DNA of 20,859 nucleotides from a virus: IMG/VR virus record IMGVR_UViG_3300046007_002462, positions 1 through 20,859 of that record; one strand, 5' to 3'. The notes beneath the pieces were generated by a model. The model was not told the DNA's origin, searched no databases, and worked only from the letters and a program-made list of their open reading frames with translations. This document shows, one piece after another, positions 15,001-20,859 of this stretch (within the stretch, counting starts at the first letter, position 1; the number at the start of each line of letters is the position of its first letter). The translations under genes were made by a program, and so were the position numbers.

Positions 15001-15569
15001 TTCTTCTTGCTCTTCTTGGCGGCTTTCTTTACAACAGTCTTCGGTTCTGTCTTCGGTTCTACCTTCGGTTCCTTCTTTGGAGAAGTCTCAAAGTTCTTCA
15101 AGTCAGTCTCCGACAAAGCAAGAGACTTGAAAAAATCCTGAACCTTGTTTTCATCATAACAAACATTCTTGAGCCAGTTGGGAATCTTCCCGTTCAACTG
15201 CGCCACTTCTATGCTCTTGAACTTGATGTAATTCTGCTTCTTTTCCTTTTGTATTCTACGAACAAAAGCATAGTAGATTATTTGTGTAAAGTACGAGAAT
15301 GGATTCTTTGACTTCGTTGGATCAAAGTTTGCTGCATACATCAGGCAGTTCTCTATTCCATCCCCAACCATCTCTTCTCTATAAGGATAGTTTATAAAGT
15401 TTGGTCTGTACGATAATCGCTCTGCGATGGCAAGGAAGCACTTGCCTATGTACTCGGTTACTGGTGGCTGTGGCAGTTTCTTTCTTTTGGCTTTATTGCA
15501 TTCCTTCTTCCACTTCACCATCTCTTCGTAAAATATTTTGTTGTCTATGTAGTGACCTTGTTCGTTCAT
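14997..15569 (-). CDS. 55: Late-transcription sigma factor gp55
   Basis: gp55 directs host RNA polymerase core to phage late promoters. The 190-residue product is close to T4 gp55 (185). Diagnostic is the sigma region-2-like block D-G-I-E-N-C-L-M-Y-A-A-N-F-D-P-T-K-S-K-N-P-F-S-Y-F-T-Q-I-I-Y-Y-A-F-V-R-R-I-x-K-E-K-K (about 72-115), matching the helices that bind the beta-prime coiled coil and the -10 box. The last 30 residues are built from repeated E-P-K-x units and end in K-K-A-A-K-K-S-K-K-K. T4 gp55 instead ends in a hydrophobic-acidic clamp-binding motif, which is not seen here. AAAGG lies about eight bases before the ATG, and a sigma70-like promoter is upstream. Confidence 0.95.
   Translation of the reverse strand: MNEQGHYIDNKIFYEEMVKWKKECNKAKRKKLPQPPVTEYIGKCFLAIAERLSYRPNFINYPYREEMVGDGIENCLMYAANFDPTKSKNPFSYFTQIIYYAFVRRIQKEKKQNYIKFKSIEVAQLNGKIPNWLKNVCYDENKVQDFFKSLALSETDLKNFETSPKKEPKVEPKTEPKTVVKKAAKKSKKK
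15037..15072 (-). repeat. Three 12-bp tandem repeats in the gp55 3' end
   Basis: Read on the plus strand, GTCTTCGGTTCT occurs twice in a row (15037-15048 and 15049-15060), followed by the variant ACCTTCGGTTCC (15061-15072). In the gp55 frame they encode three E-P-K-(V/T) units. The unit is a multiple of three, so copy number can change without frameshift. Confidence 0.85.
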
Positions 15570-15594
15570 GTTGTATACCTTTCATTGTGACAAC

Positions 15595-15622
15595 ATCATA
15601 CACCAGTTATCAACATAAGCAA
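15595..15622 (-). promoter_or_regulatory. Sigma70-like promoter for gp55-gp47
   Basis: The minus strand has TTGCTT (15622-15617), a 16-base spacer and TATGAT (15600-15595), with 25 bases between the -10 box and the gp55 ATG that include an AAAGG ribosome binding site. It lies in the largest intergenic gap of the window, just after a hairpin that may end the previous operon, so a new transcription start here is reasonable. Host-type early or middle use is inferred from the boxes. Confidence 0.5.
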
Positions 15623-15703
15623 GCGTGGTAATTGATTTATTTGGAAAGGTCTTGACAGTTGAAAACGAAGTATGTAACTTGACTGTGTCGTGTTTCATCA
15701 AGA

Positions 15704-15722
15704 AGTGTTCTTTCAGAACACT
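15704..15722 (-). terminator. Hairpin after the uvsY-uvsW operon, possible terminator
   Basis: A perfect 8-bp stem, AGTGTTCT and AGAACACT with a 3-base loop, begins 12 bases after the stop of the gene ending at 15735. On the minus strand it is followed by TTCTTG, so the U-tract is poor and termination may be partial. The rest of the 15570-15734 gap holds only the gp55 promoter and leader. Confidence 0.5.
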
Positions 15723-15734
15723 ATTACTTAAGTA

Positions 15735-16484
15735 TTACAGATAGTCTTTTGGATCTGGACTCCAGTCTTTAAGACTGTTGCCCCAGTTAGTATCTTCTGT
15801 ATCACGAATACCTTGATCATCCTTCAGTTGTTTGCGAGTTGATGGATCAACATCGTCTTCAAGATCATCGTCATCTTCGTCATCAACATTCATACCAGCA
15901 GTCATGAGATCTTCAATGAAGCCTTCCTCAACAAGGTTACGGAATATCTTGGCAGGAATCATGAAATTGACAACGATGACTTCCTTGCCAGCAGGATCCT
16001 TTGGATTGAGTTGTGAGTTAATGGTTGCTTCAAAGTTAGACATGTCTTGCATAGGAGGGAAGATGCCAGCATCGGCAGACATCTCTTTCATCAGTCGAGT
16101 AACTTCCTTCTCGTACTCTTCCATTTCTCTTTTCTTTTCTTCGTCAACTTCCTCACGCAGAGTCTTCGGTTGTTCCTTTAATGGTGGAAGTGACGGATTA
16201 TCTTCCCGTTCCTTATACTTCTCATACGCATCAATGATCTCTTGGTTTGGGGACATCTTTATACCAACCCAACTATTTGGAATGCTGACTTCATTCTCAT
16301 TGGTTCTACCAATCCAATTCTCCATCACCGATGCTGCTTTGAGTGAACCATTGGCATGATCCATAAAGGGAATCTGCCTAATGATCATAGGGCGAGAAAC
16401 TTTCATACTAGTGCGGTTCTTGGATAGAACGCTGGCGATTATTTCCTCACCTGATCTCAATTTGATCAAGATGTATTCGCTCAT
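15735..16484 (-). CDS. Unknown acidic protein with Sm/LSM-like N terminus
   Basis: A 249-residue protein. The N-terminal 75 residues (M-S-E-Y-I-L-I-K-L-R-S-G-E-E-I-I-A-S-V, then R-P-M-I-I-R-Q-I-P and S-W-V-G-I-K-M) follow the strand pattern of small Sm/Hfq-like barrels, which often bind RNA. The centre (about 85-135) is a charged, probably coiled-coil region (E-E-V-D-E-E-K-K-R-E-M-E-E-Y-E-K-E). The C terminus is very acidic (DDEDDDDLEDDVD) and ends W-S-P-D-P-K-D-Y-L. The start at 16484 overlaps the UvsW stop as ATGA and has GGAG nine bases upstream; an upstream in-frame start would overlap UvsW by over 100 bases and is less likely. RNA binding is inference from the fold-like pattern. Confidence 0.7.
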   Translation of the reverse strand: MSEYILIKLRSGEEIIASVLSKNRTSMKVSRPMIIRQIPFMDHANGSLKAASVMENWIGRTNENEVSIPNSWVGIKMSPNQEIIDAYEKYKEREDNPSLPPLKEQPKTLREEVDEEKKREMEEYEKEVTRLMKEMSADAGIFPPMQDMSNFEATINSQLNPKDPAGKEVIVVNFMIPAKIFRNLVEEGFIEDLMTAGMNVDDEDDDDLEDDVDPSTRKQLKDDQGIRDTEDTNWGNSLKDWSPDPKDYL

Positions 16485-17968
16485 GGTAGATTCTCCATCT
16501 TTAGTAGCACTGGTCTGAAGTCGAAGTTTTCTGACCGATAGATCTTTATTCGTTCCGCAAAATGTCGAAGTGTGTGGTTCTTTTTGCTCTTCCATGACAA
16601 ATCATCCCCAATATCGTAAAGTTTTGCGTAGTCTTTATGTTCCGAAACACGAAGTTGTCTTCCAATAGATTGCAGCACCCTAACTCTTGATTTGCTTGGT
16701 GATGCAAATATGATGTTATGAAGTCTCTTGATTGATATACCTGTTGAGAACGTGCCATACGAAGCAACTACTATGCATGAGTCATTCTCTTCAAGTATCT
16801 TTCTTACCTTTTCTCTGTCTTCTGCCTCTGTGCCTCCATGCACGAAGAATGTCTTTCTATCGGTTTGTGAGGTTAGATGGTGTAGATATTTTCCATGCTT
16901 CTCAACAAACTGAAATAGTATAAGTGTGTTTCCCTTCAAACGAGATGCTAGATCAACGATGAATCTGTTTCTCTTGTCGTGGTGGATGAGCCACAACATC
17001 TCATCACTATAGGTATATTTGCTAACGGATCGACGTTCTTCGTCTCCGTATTGTAGCATGATCGTGTCGATCTTCAAACGAGACAAGATGTTCTTGTCGA
17101 TGAGTTTCTTGGTTGATGTCACATGATATGACGGACCAAACAGACCTTCGATTATCAACTTGTGACATTGCATTCCATCTAAAGTACCAGTTGTTCCTAT
17201 TCTATAGTCGCAGTTGGTGAGTTTCTCCATGATACCCGATAGAGACTTTGCTTTAAACATATGGCACTCGTCTCCGAATGCAACGGTGAATTGCTCAAAG
17301 TATGATCTTGGTTGTTTGAACACAGATTGCCATGTTGTCACAACAACGCGCTTACTTGTTTCTTTGTCTTGTCCTGCGTAGATTCCATGGCAGTTTTTGG
17401 AAACTTTCCAATCGGTTCCCTTGGAGTAGATCTCAAAGTCGCTCATCATCTGAGTAACCAATCCTATGGTTGGTACAACAATGAGTATCTTACCCTCTGT
17501 CTGCTCAAGCAGATGCCTCACCAGCATGTAGATGATCATAGACTTGCCACTTCCCGTTGGAGATACGAGAAGGATTCTAGATGTTTCTGATGCCTTTACT
17601 ATGGCTTCTCGTTGATGGTCATGAAGAGACGGGATTCCTGATGCCTTGCCAACATACTTGTCAAACAGTAGATCGGTTTGCTCTGCGGTCAGAGGCTTGC
17701 TTGGACTTGACTTGAGTTGGTTGTCAAGATGATATCCGCGATCTGCTGCGAACTTGGTGACATAGTTCTTCAGACCTTTGTAGATCGTGGCTTTTCCTAT
17801 GTTGTAGAGTTTGATGTCTCCAGCCCATCGCGATTTGCGAAAGCGAGACATATACTTGTGGTTCGGAACTTTGAAGGAGAAGCAATCGCTCAACTCCTTT
17901 GCGGTACCGCGCTCACATCTTACACGAATGAATACCGAATCAACATCTTCTAGAACCAATGTATCCAT
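16481..17968 (-). CDS. uvsW: UvsW superfamily 2 DNA/RNA helicase
   Basis: UvsW unwinds branched DNA and R-loops, pushing T4 from origin-dependent to recombination-dependent replication. The 495-residue product is near T4 UvsW (503). After a ~110-residue N-terminal DNA-binding domain come Q-motif region LHDHQREAI (115-123), Walker A SPTGSGKS (136-143), motif Ia VVPTIGLV, Walker B-type DECH (233-236), motif III GTTGTLDG (258-265), motif V YGTFSTGISI (404-413) and motif VI QSIGRQLR (433-440). No ribosome binding site is visible before the ATG, and the gene begins eight bases after the deaminase stop, so it may depend on re-initiation. The next gene overlaps its stop. Confidence 0.96.
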   Translation of the reverse strand: MDTLVLEDVDSVFIRVRCERGTAKELSDCFSFKVPNHKYMSRFRKSRWAGDIKLYNIGKATIYKGLKNYVTKFAADRGYHLDNQLKSSPSKPLTAEQTDLLFDKYVGKASGIPSLHDHQREAIVKASETSRILLVSPTGSGKSMIIYMLVRHLLEQTEGKILIVVPTIGLVTQMMSDFEIYSKGTDWKVSKNCHGIYAGQDKETSKRVVVTTWQSVFKQPRSYFEQFTVAFGDECHMFKAKSLSGIMEKLTNCDYRIGTTGTLDGMQCHKLIIEGLFGPSYHVTSTKKLIDKNILSRLKIDTIMLQYGDEERRSVSKYTYSDEMLWLIHHDKRNRFIVDLASRLKGNTLILFQFVEKHGKYLHHLTSQTDRKTFFVHGGTEAEDREKVRKILEENDSCIVVASYGTFSTGISIKRLHNIIFASPSKSRVRVLQSIGRQLRVSEHKDYAKLYDIGDDLSWKSKKNHTLRHFAERIKIYRSENFDFRPVLLKMENLP

Positions 17969-17976
17969 GCAGATAT

Positions 17977-18477
17977 TTATGGTTCGATAGATTCTCCATT
18001 GAAACGAATCTTAAACTCTCCGTCGTTTAGGACTTTGCCATCGTAAAGTAGAACTTCAACATCAGCAGATTCAAGTATATTGACTCCGATATTGCATTTC
18101 TCTCGCCACCGATTGGGGATTTTATCCCATATAGTCTTGTGACCAACAACTCGTTTTATTCCCGACAGGACAATGGCTCTTGCACAATCGGGACAACTGA
18201 TGAAAGGGCAATACATGTGGGTGTTCAGAGTGGTAAGACCCTTACTCACACACCTATAAATTACTGTTCTTTCTGCGTGTTCGATGTAATCATATTTGAG
18301 TTGTCCATCAGGCTCTTTTAATGATGGGTATCTGTTTACATCTGCTGATATGATTCCCGATGAAGGAAACACTATCAAAGCACCAACTTGAGTATTGGTG
18401 TCTTGACTTTTGGCTTGTGCATGGATATATGCTTGCCGTAAATATACCCTATGAATTCCTTCAGTCACTATTTTCAT
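17977..18477 (-). CDS. cd: Deoxycytidylate (dCMP) deaminase-like enzyme
   Basis: Zinc-dependent enzyme converting dCMP to dUMP, feeding thymidylate synthesis and lowering dCTP. In the 166-residue form, D-T-N-T-Q-V-G-A-L-I-V (26-36) precedes the catalytic HAE (67-69, in IEHAERTV) and the zinc ligands of SCPDC (94-98), the standard deaminase signature; H67, C95 and C98 would hold the zinc. The start chosen overlaps the UvsY stop as ATGA and gives the usual short N terminus. ATGs at 18504 and a start at 18525 would extend it by 9 or 16 residues across uvsY and are less likely. T4 CD has 193 residues. With the dUTPase at 469-966, the phage has two routes to dUMP. Confidence 0.87.
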   Translation of the reverse strand: MKIVTEGIHRVYLRQAYIHAQAKSQDTNTQVGALIVFPSSGIISADVNRYPSLKEPDGQLKYDYIEHAERTVIYRCVSKGLTTLNTHMYCPFISCPDCARAIVLSGIKRVVGHKTIWDKIPNRWREKCNIGVNILESADVEVLLYDGKVLNDGEFKIRFNGESIEP

Positions 18478-18908
18478 GCGCCACTCATGAACTTCTTCCA
18501 TTCTATTGCAGACTTGATATCCCAACCTCGTCTTCCAATAGACTGTAATATGGATTCGATATACTTCACCTTTTCTTTGAGATAATGGATACGAGCCTCC
18601 ATACGGAGAAGATCCTTATCTGATTCAAGGTAAACATCTATATCTGTGCGAAGAATCTTTAGACCAAATGGTTGCCACCCCTTTTCATCAAGGGTTTCTT
18701 GATCCATCTTGCCAAGATAGTATTCCCACTTAAGGCGACGAAGTTCTTTTTGTTCTATAGTTGCCTTATGCAGAGATAGAGACTCGTCGTGTAGCAAGTT
18801 GAGATACTTGCTGTGGAGTTGGGGTGACTTCAGAGATTCAAGGTCTAGATTCAGGTCATCGATTTTCATGTCCTGATCAACCATCTTTTTGATTGTTTCG
18901 ATATCCAT
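18474..18908 (-). CDS. uvsY: UvsY recombination mediator
   Basis: UvsY displaces gp32 and loads UvsX recombinase on single-stranded DNA. The 144 residues compare with 137 in T4 and align from the first Met: M-D-I-E-T-I-K-K-M-V-D-Q-D-M-K-I-D against M-R-L-E-D-L-Q-E-E-L-K-K-D-V-F-I-D. Further shared blocks are the S-K-Y-L-N segment, the K-E-L-R-R-L-K-W-E-Y-Y-L-G-K region, L-E-S-D-K-D-L-L-R, and the I-x-x-R-G-(W/F)-x-I-K-x-A-I end. The start has no ribosome binding site. A TTGACA/TATCTT promoter-like pair ends seven bases before the ATG, so the transcript may be leaderless. The stop overlaps the deaminase start. Confidence 0.93.
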   Translation of the reverse strand: MDIETIKKMVDQDMKIDDLNLDLESLKSPQLHSKYLNLLHDESLSLHKATIEQKELRRLKWEYYLGKMDQETLDEKGWQPFGLKILRTDIDVYLESDKDLLRMEARIHYLKEKVKYIESILQSIGRRGWDIKSAIEWKKFMSGA

Positions 18909-18915
18909 AATGAAT

Positions 18916-18943
18916 AAGATAACACTGAAAACTATGATGTCAA
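18916..18943 (-). promoter_or_regulatory. Sigma70-like promoter before uvsY
   Basis: The minus strand has a perfect TTGACA (18943-18938), a 16-base spacer and TATCTT (18921-18916), with seven bases to the uvsY ATG. The -35 box overlaps the stop codon of the tail-tube-like gene. The boxes and geometry match those in front of the 173-residue gene at 7671. It would separate the recombination operon from the structural genes upstream. Confidence 0.55.
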
Positions 18944-19506
18944 GTTACAGATTCAAGTTCAAATGATTCGAATGTGAATGTTGCACTGATTTGAACTGGT
19001 TCGGGTTCGGTTAATGCAACATTCAAATCAAATCCATCGATACTCACGGGAAAAAGATTCTTGAAAACAAATCTCTTATATGGATTTTTTGCGCTGTTCA
19101 AGCAATGGATTGTTGCTTCTGAATAATAGTTGTTCTCGTTGGTATAAACATCGTTGAAGTCTTCGAATGGAACAATTCCGCGCATCCATCTGTATATTTC
19201 ATACCAGTTTGCAAAATCCTCATCCACCTCAAATGACACTCTCAACTGATCGAACTGAACAGATGAACCTGGCACATGATGCGTTAGTAGTCTGTTTGGG
19301 ATTGATATTTCACCAACCGTTATGGATGGAATGTTCACTGACGTACACCAAAATGTGACATTCGGAATACGAGTGAATGTCATCTTAAAGTTGGTACTCT
19401 GAAACGCATTTATATTTACTGGTTGTCTCAGCAATGCGTTGTAACTTGTGCCTTCATCATTGATGGCAGCAGCATTGACTTGTGATAGATCGTATTCTTC
19501 GCTCAT
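18940..19506 (-). CDS. gp19-like tail tube family protein
   Basis: A 188-residue virion protein of the T4 gp19-like tail tube family. The core reads N-F-K-M-T-F-T-R-I-P-N-V-T-F-W-C-T-S-V-N-I-P, then I-P-N-R-L-L-x-H-H-V-P-G-S-S-V-Q-F-D-Q-L, then V-D-E-D-F-A-N-W-Y-E-I-Y-R-W-M-R-G-I, and near the end F-K-N-L-F-P-V-S-I-D-G-F-D-L, followed by a beta-hairpin end. This order mirrors T4 gp19 (F-Q-C-K-A-T-A-L-P, V-A-G-D, M-N-D-E, L-W-P). It is probably a tube-related paralogue such as an initiator or terminator-associated component; I cannot tell which, and the canonical gp19 would lie elsewhere. It follows the gp23 terminator; an AAGGA lies 12 bases before the ATG, a loose spacing. Confidence 0.75.
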   Translation of the reverse strand: MSEEYDLSQVNAAAINDEGTSYNALLRQPVNINAFQSTNFKMTFTRIPNVTFWCTSVNIPSITVGEISIPNRLLTHHVPGSSVQFDQLRVSFEVDEDFANWYEIYRWMRGIVPFEDFNDVYTNENNYYSEATIHCLNSAKNPYKRFVFKNLFPVSIDGFDLNVALTEPEPVQISATFTFESFELESVT

Positions 19507-19533
19507 GTCAATATGTATTCCTTAAAAAGAACA

Positions 19534-19555
19534 TCGGGGGGATTTCTCCCCCCGA
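19534..19555 (-). terminator. Strong rho-independent terminator after gp23
   Basis: CGGGGGGA and TCCCCCCG form a GC-rich 8-bp stem (9 bp with the flanking A-T pair) around a 4-base loop. On the minus strand it is followed by TGTTCTTTTT, a good U-tract. It lies 28 bases after the gp23 stop and would protect downstream genes from very strong capsid transcription. The downstream ribosome binding site overlaps the end of the T-tract. Confidence 0.9.
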
Positions 19556-19583
19556 CTTCTGTTATCTATCTGTCAGTCAACTA

Positions 19584-20859
19584 TCAGATTGGAGTTACTG
19601 CATTGACGCCGTGGAGATTGTCCACGCGGAAGATGCGGTAGTACATGTTTGTACGGAAGTTGACTGAATTTGATGGGTCAACATTCTGAGTGTTGACGAA
19701 TGGATTCAATGCCATGCCGTAACGGGTCTTGAAGCCGATCTTTGGCTGGAAGGTCGCGTCATTGATTGCACGAACCATTTGGAGCGGAATGTATGGGCAG
19801 TAGAAGAGTCCTGCATCATATGGTGAGGTTCCCTTGTATCCGACGCAGACAAAGTCGCGAGCGGAGGCATTAACTCCGACAGAGGAGTAAGGATCAACAT
19901 AGACCTTGATCTTGCCATTGAGAACACCAACAAAGGTGTTGCCAGTATCATCAACATCAAGGTTGACATTGAGTGCTGGGCTGATGTTAAGGAAACCACC
20001 CATTGCGAGAGCAGAAGCGACATCGGCAGAGCAGATGATGAAGTTGCCCTTTCCACGGCGGGTATCCTTAGCAATCACATTGGCTTCACGCTCAATTTGG
20101 AACATGAGTCCGCGGAACTTCTCAGCAGACCAACGACCATCTGAGTCGCGGATAAGGTCATAGACACCACCCGGTGATGCGATACCACCGCTCAATGCTG
20201 GATTTGATGCGTTTGGTTGGAAATTGTATGAGTTTCCTGATGTCTTGTAGAAGAGATCGCTGTGTTGTGCGCCGAGTTTGGCTGTAGTGTAGATCGAACG
20301 AACGACTTCGCGATTGATTTCAGCAAGGATTTCCGTGCTAAGAATGTTTGCGAGTTCTGTTTCTGCATCAAGACCATGGATTGCCTTGAGATCCTGAGCG
20401 AGTTCGATTGTATACTCTGCCTTGAGAGCGCGAGTTCTTGCTGTGACTGATGCGCGATCAATCGTGAATGCCATGGTGTTGAAGTCGCCTGCGGCTCCAC
20501 CTTCTCCAAGACCTTCACCAATTTCGCGGCTCATACCTGGGAATGGCACCCAGCCTTGAGTTGTTCCCATACCTGAACCGGTGACTCCGAGAAGACCATA
20601 TAGAGGATCACCAACAAATCCCGACGCTTCTACAGTTGATCCACCTGGTCCGGATATACCAGAGAATCTTGTAAATGCTTCATTGAACAATGCTTCTGGA
20701 CCACTACGATTTGTATAGGTTGACTTCATTGCGAAGATCAAGCCTGTTGGTGAGGTCATTGGCTGAACCGATGCAACATCATATGCCATGAGATTTGGCA
20801 TTGAGCGACGGACGAGCGAGATGAGGATTGGATCATATCCTGCAAGACCAGAAGATCTT
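19584..20859 (-). CDS. 23: Major capsid protein gp23, 5' end beyond window
   Basis: Forms the hexamers of the head shell; in T4 its N terminus is removed by protease gp21 and folding needs GroEL with gp31. The reading frame stays open to the window edge, giving at least 424 residues (T4 precursor 521), so the start lies beyond the right edge. The edge codons read R-S-S-G-L-A-G-Y-D-P-I-L-I-S-L-V-R-R-S-M-P-N-L-M-A-Y-D, then Q-P-M-T-S-P-T-G-L-I-F-A-M, the most conserved gp23 stretch. An internal Met at 20801 is not the start. Later features are E-L-A-Q-D-L-K-A-I-H-G-L-D-A-E-T-E-L and the Y-C-P-Y-I-P-L-Q end region. It ends with tandem TGA-TAG stops and a strong terminator. Confidence 0.97.
   Translation of the reverse strand, partial: RSSGLAGYDPILISLVRRSMPNLMAYDVASVQPMTSPTGLIFAMKSTYTNRSGPEALFNEAFTRFSGISGPGGSTVEASGFVGDPLYGLLGVTGSGMGTTQGWVPFPGMSREIGEGLGEGGAAGDFNTMAFTIDRASVTARTRALKAEYTIELAQDLKAIHGLDAETELANILSTEILAEINREVVRSIYTTAKLGAQHSDLFYKTSGNSYNFQPNASNPALSGGIASPGGVYDLIRDSDGRWSAEKFRGLMFQIEREANVIAKDTRRGKGNFIICSADVASALAMGGFLNISPALNVNLDVDDTGNTFVGVLNGKIKVYVDPYSSVGVNASARDFVCVGYKGTSPYDAGLFYCPYIPLQMVRAINDATFQPKIGFKTRYGMALNPFVNTQNVDPSNSVNFRTNMYYRIFRVDNLHGVNAVTPI

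Noticed and set aside
15651-15680. Plus-strand TTGACA in the gap before gp55
   Set aside because: It points toward the 3' ends of minus-strand genes and no plus-strand gene follows.
16485-16595. N-terminal extension of the Sm-like protein
   Set aside because: It would overlap uvsW by more than 100 bases, whereas the ATG at 16484 has GGAG and an ATGA overlap.
17974-17981. CATAAATA late-promoter-like box before uvsW
   Set aside because: It overlaps the deaminase stop codon and lies five bases from the ATG, so transcription would begin inside uvsW.
20799-20801. ATG as the gp23 start
   Set aside because: The frame continues upstream with conserved gp23 sequence to the window edge, so this Met is internal.

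Overview
The window is a stretch of a T4-like (Straboviridae/Kyanoviridae-type) myovirus genome, very likely a marine phage. Every credible gene is on the minus strand, so transcription runs from right to left. The identification rests on a run of hallmark T4 core genes: major capsid protein gp23, UvsY, UvsW, late sigma factor gp55, recombination nuclease gp47/gp46, sliding clamp gp45, clamp loader gp44/gp62 and translational repressor RegA. The order gp23 - tail-tube-like gene - uvsY - uvsW - 55 - 47 - 46 - 45 - 44 - 62 - regA matches what I know of marine cyanophage-type T4-like phages better than T4 itself. No photosynthesis gene, tRNA, integrase, IS element or CRISPR array is visible, so the host cannot be named from this window.

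Layout, read in the direction of transcription. (1) 20859-19584: gp23, cut by the right edge, closed by a strong GC-rich terminator hairpin. (2) 19506-18940: a gp19-like tail tube family protein. (3) 18908-15735: uvsY, dCMP deaminase, uvsW and an unknown protein with a possible Sm-like N terminus, joined by ATGA overlaps, with a promoter-like sequence in front of uvsY and a hairpin at the end. (4) 15569-13948: gp55 and gp47, behind their own sigma70-like promoter. (5) 13914-7150: an accessory block between gp47 and gp46. It holds a Cys/His-rich 343-residue protein, two tandem paralogous beta-sandwich proteins, a 1428-residue protein with no recognisable family, and a His-rich 173-residue protein. 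(6) 7131-2285: gp46, a Cys-rich unknown, a tiny charged protein, gp45, gp44, gp62 and RegA. (7) 2265-1: a glycosyltransferase with a repeat region, dUTPase, a DUF1599-like protein and the first 29 codons of a gp31/GroES-like co-chaperonin, cut by the left edge.

How they fit together: gp46/47 resect DNA ends, UvsY loads the recombinase and UvsW unwinds branched intermediates. These drive recombination-dependent replication, for which gp44/62 load the gp45 clamp. In T4 the clamp also activates gp55-dependent late transcription, but this gp55 ends in a lysine-rich tail instead of an evident clamp-binding motif. dCMP deaminase and dUTPase both make dUMP for dTTP supply. The gp31-like chaperonin cofactor would help fold gp23. 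Packing is tight: most junctions overlap as ATGA, GTGA or TAATG, implying translational coupling.

The most novel part is the 7.7-13.9 kb block, a probable virion-structure or host-interaction cassette set between two genes whose products form one nuclease complex. The 1428-residue protein is visibly more A+T-rich than the core genes around it.
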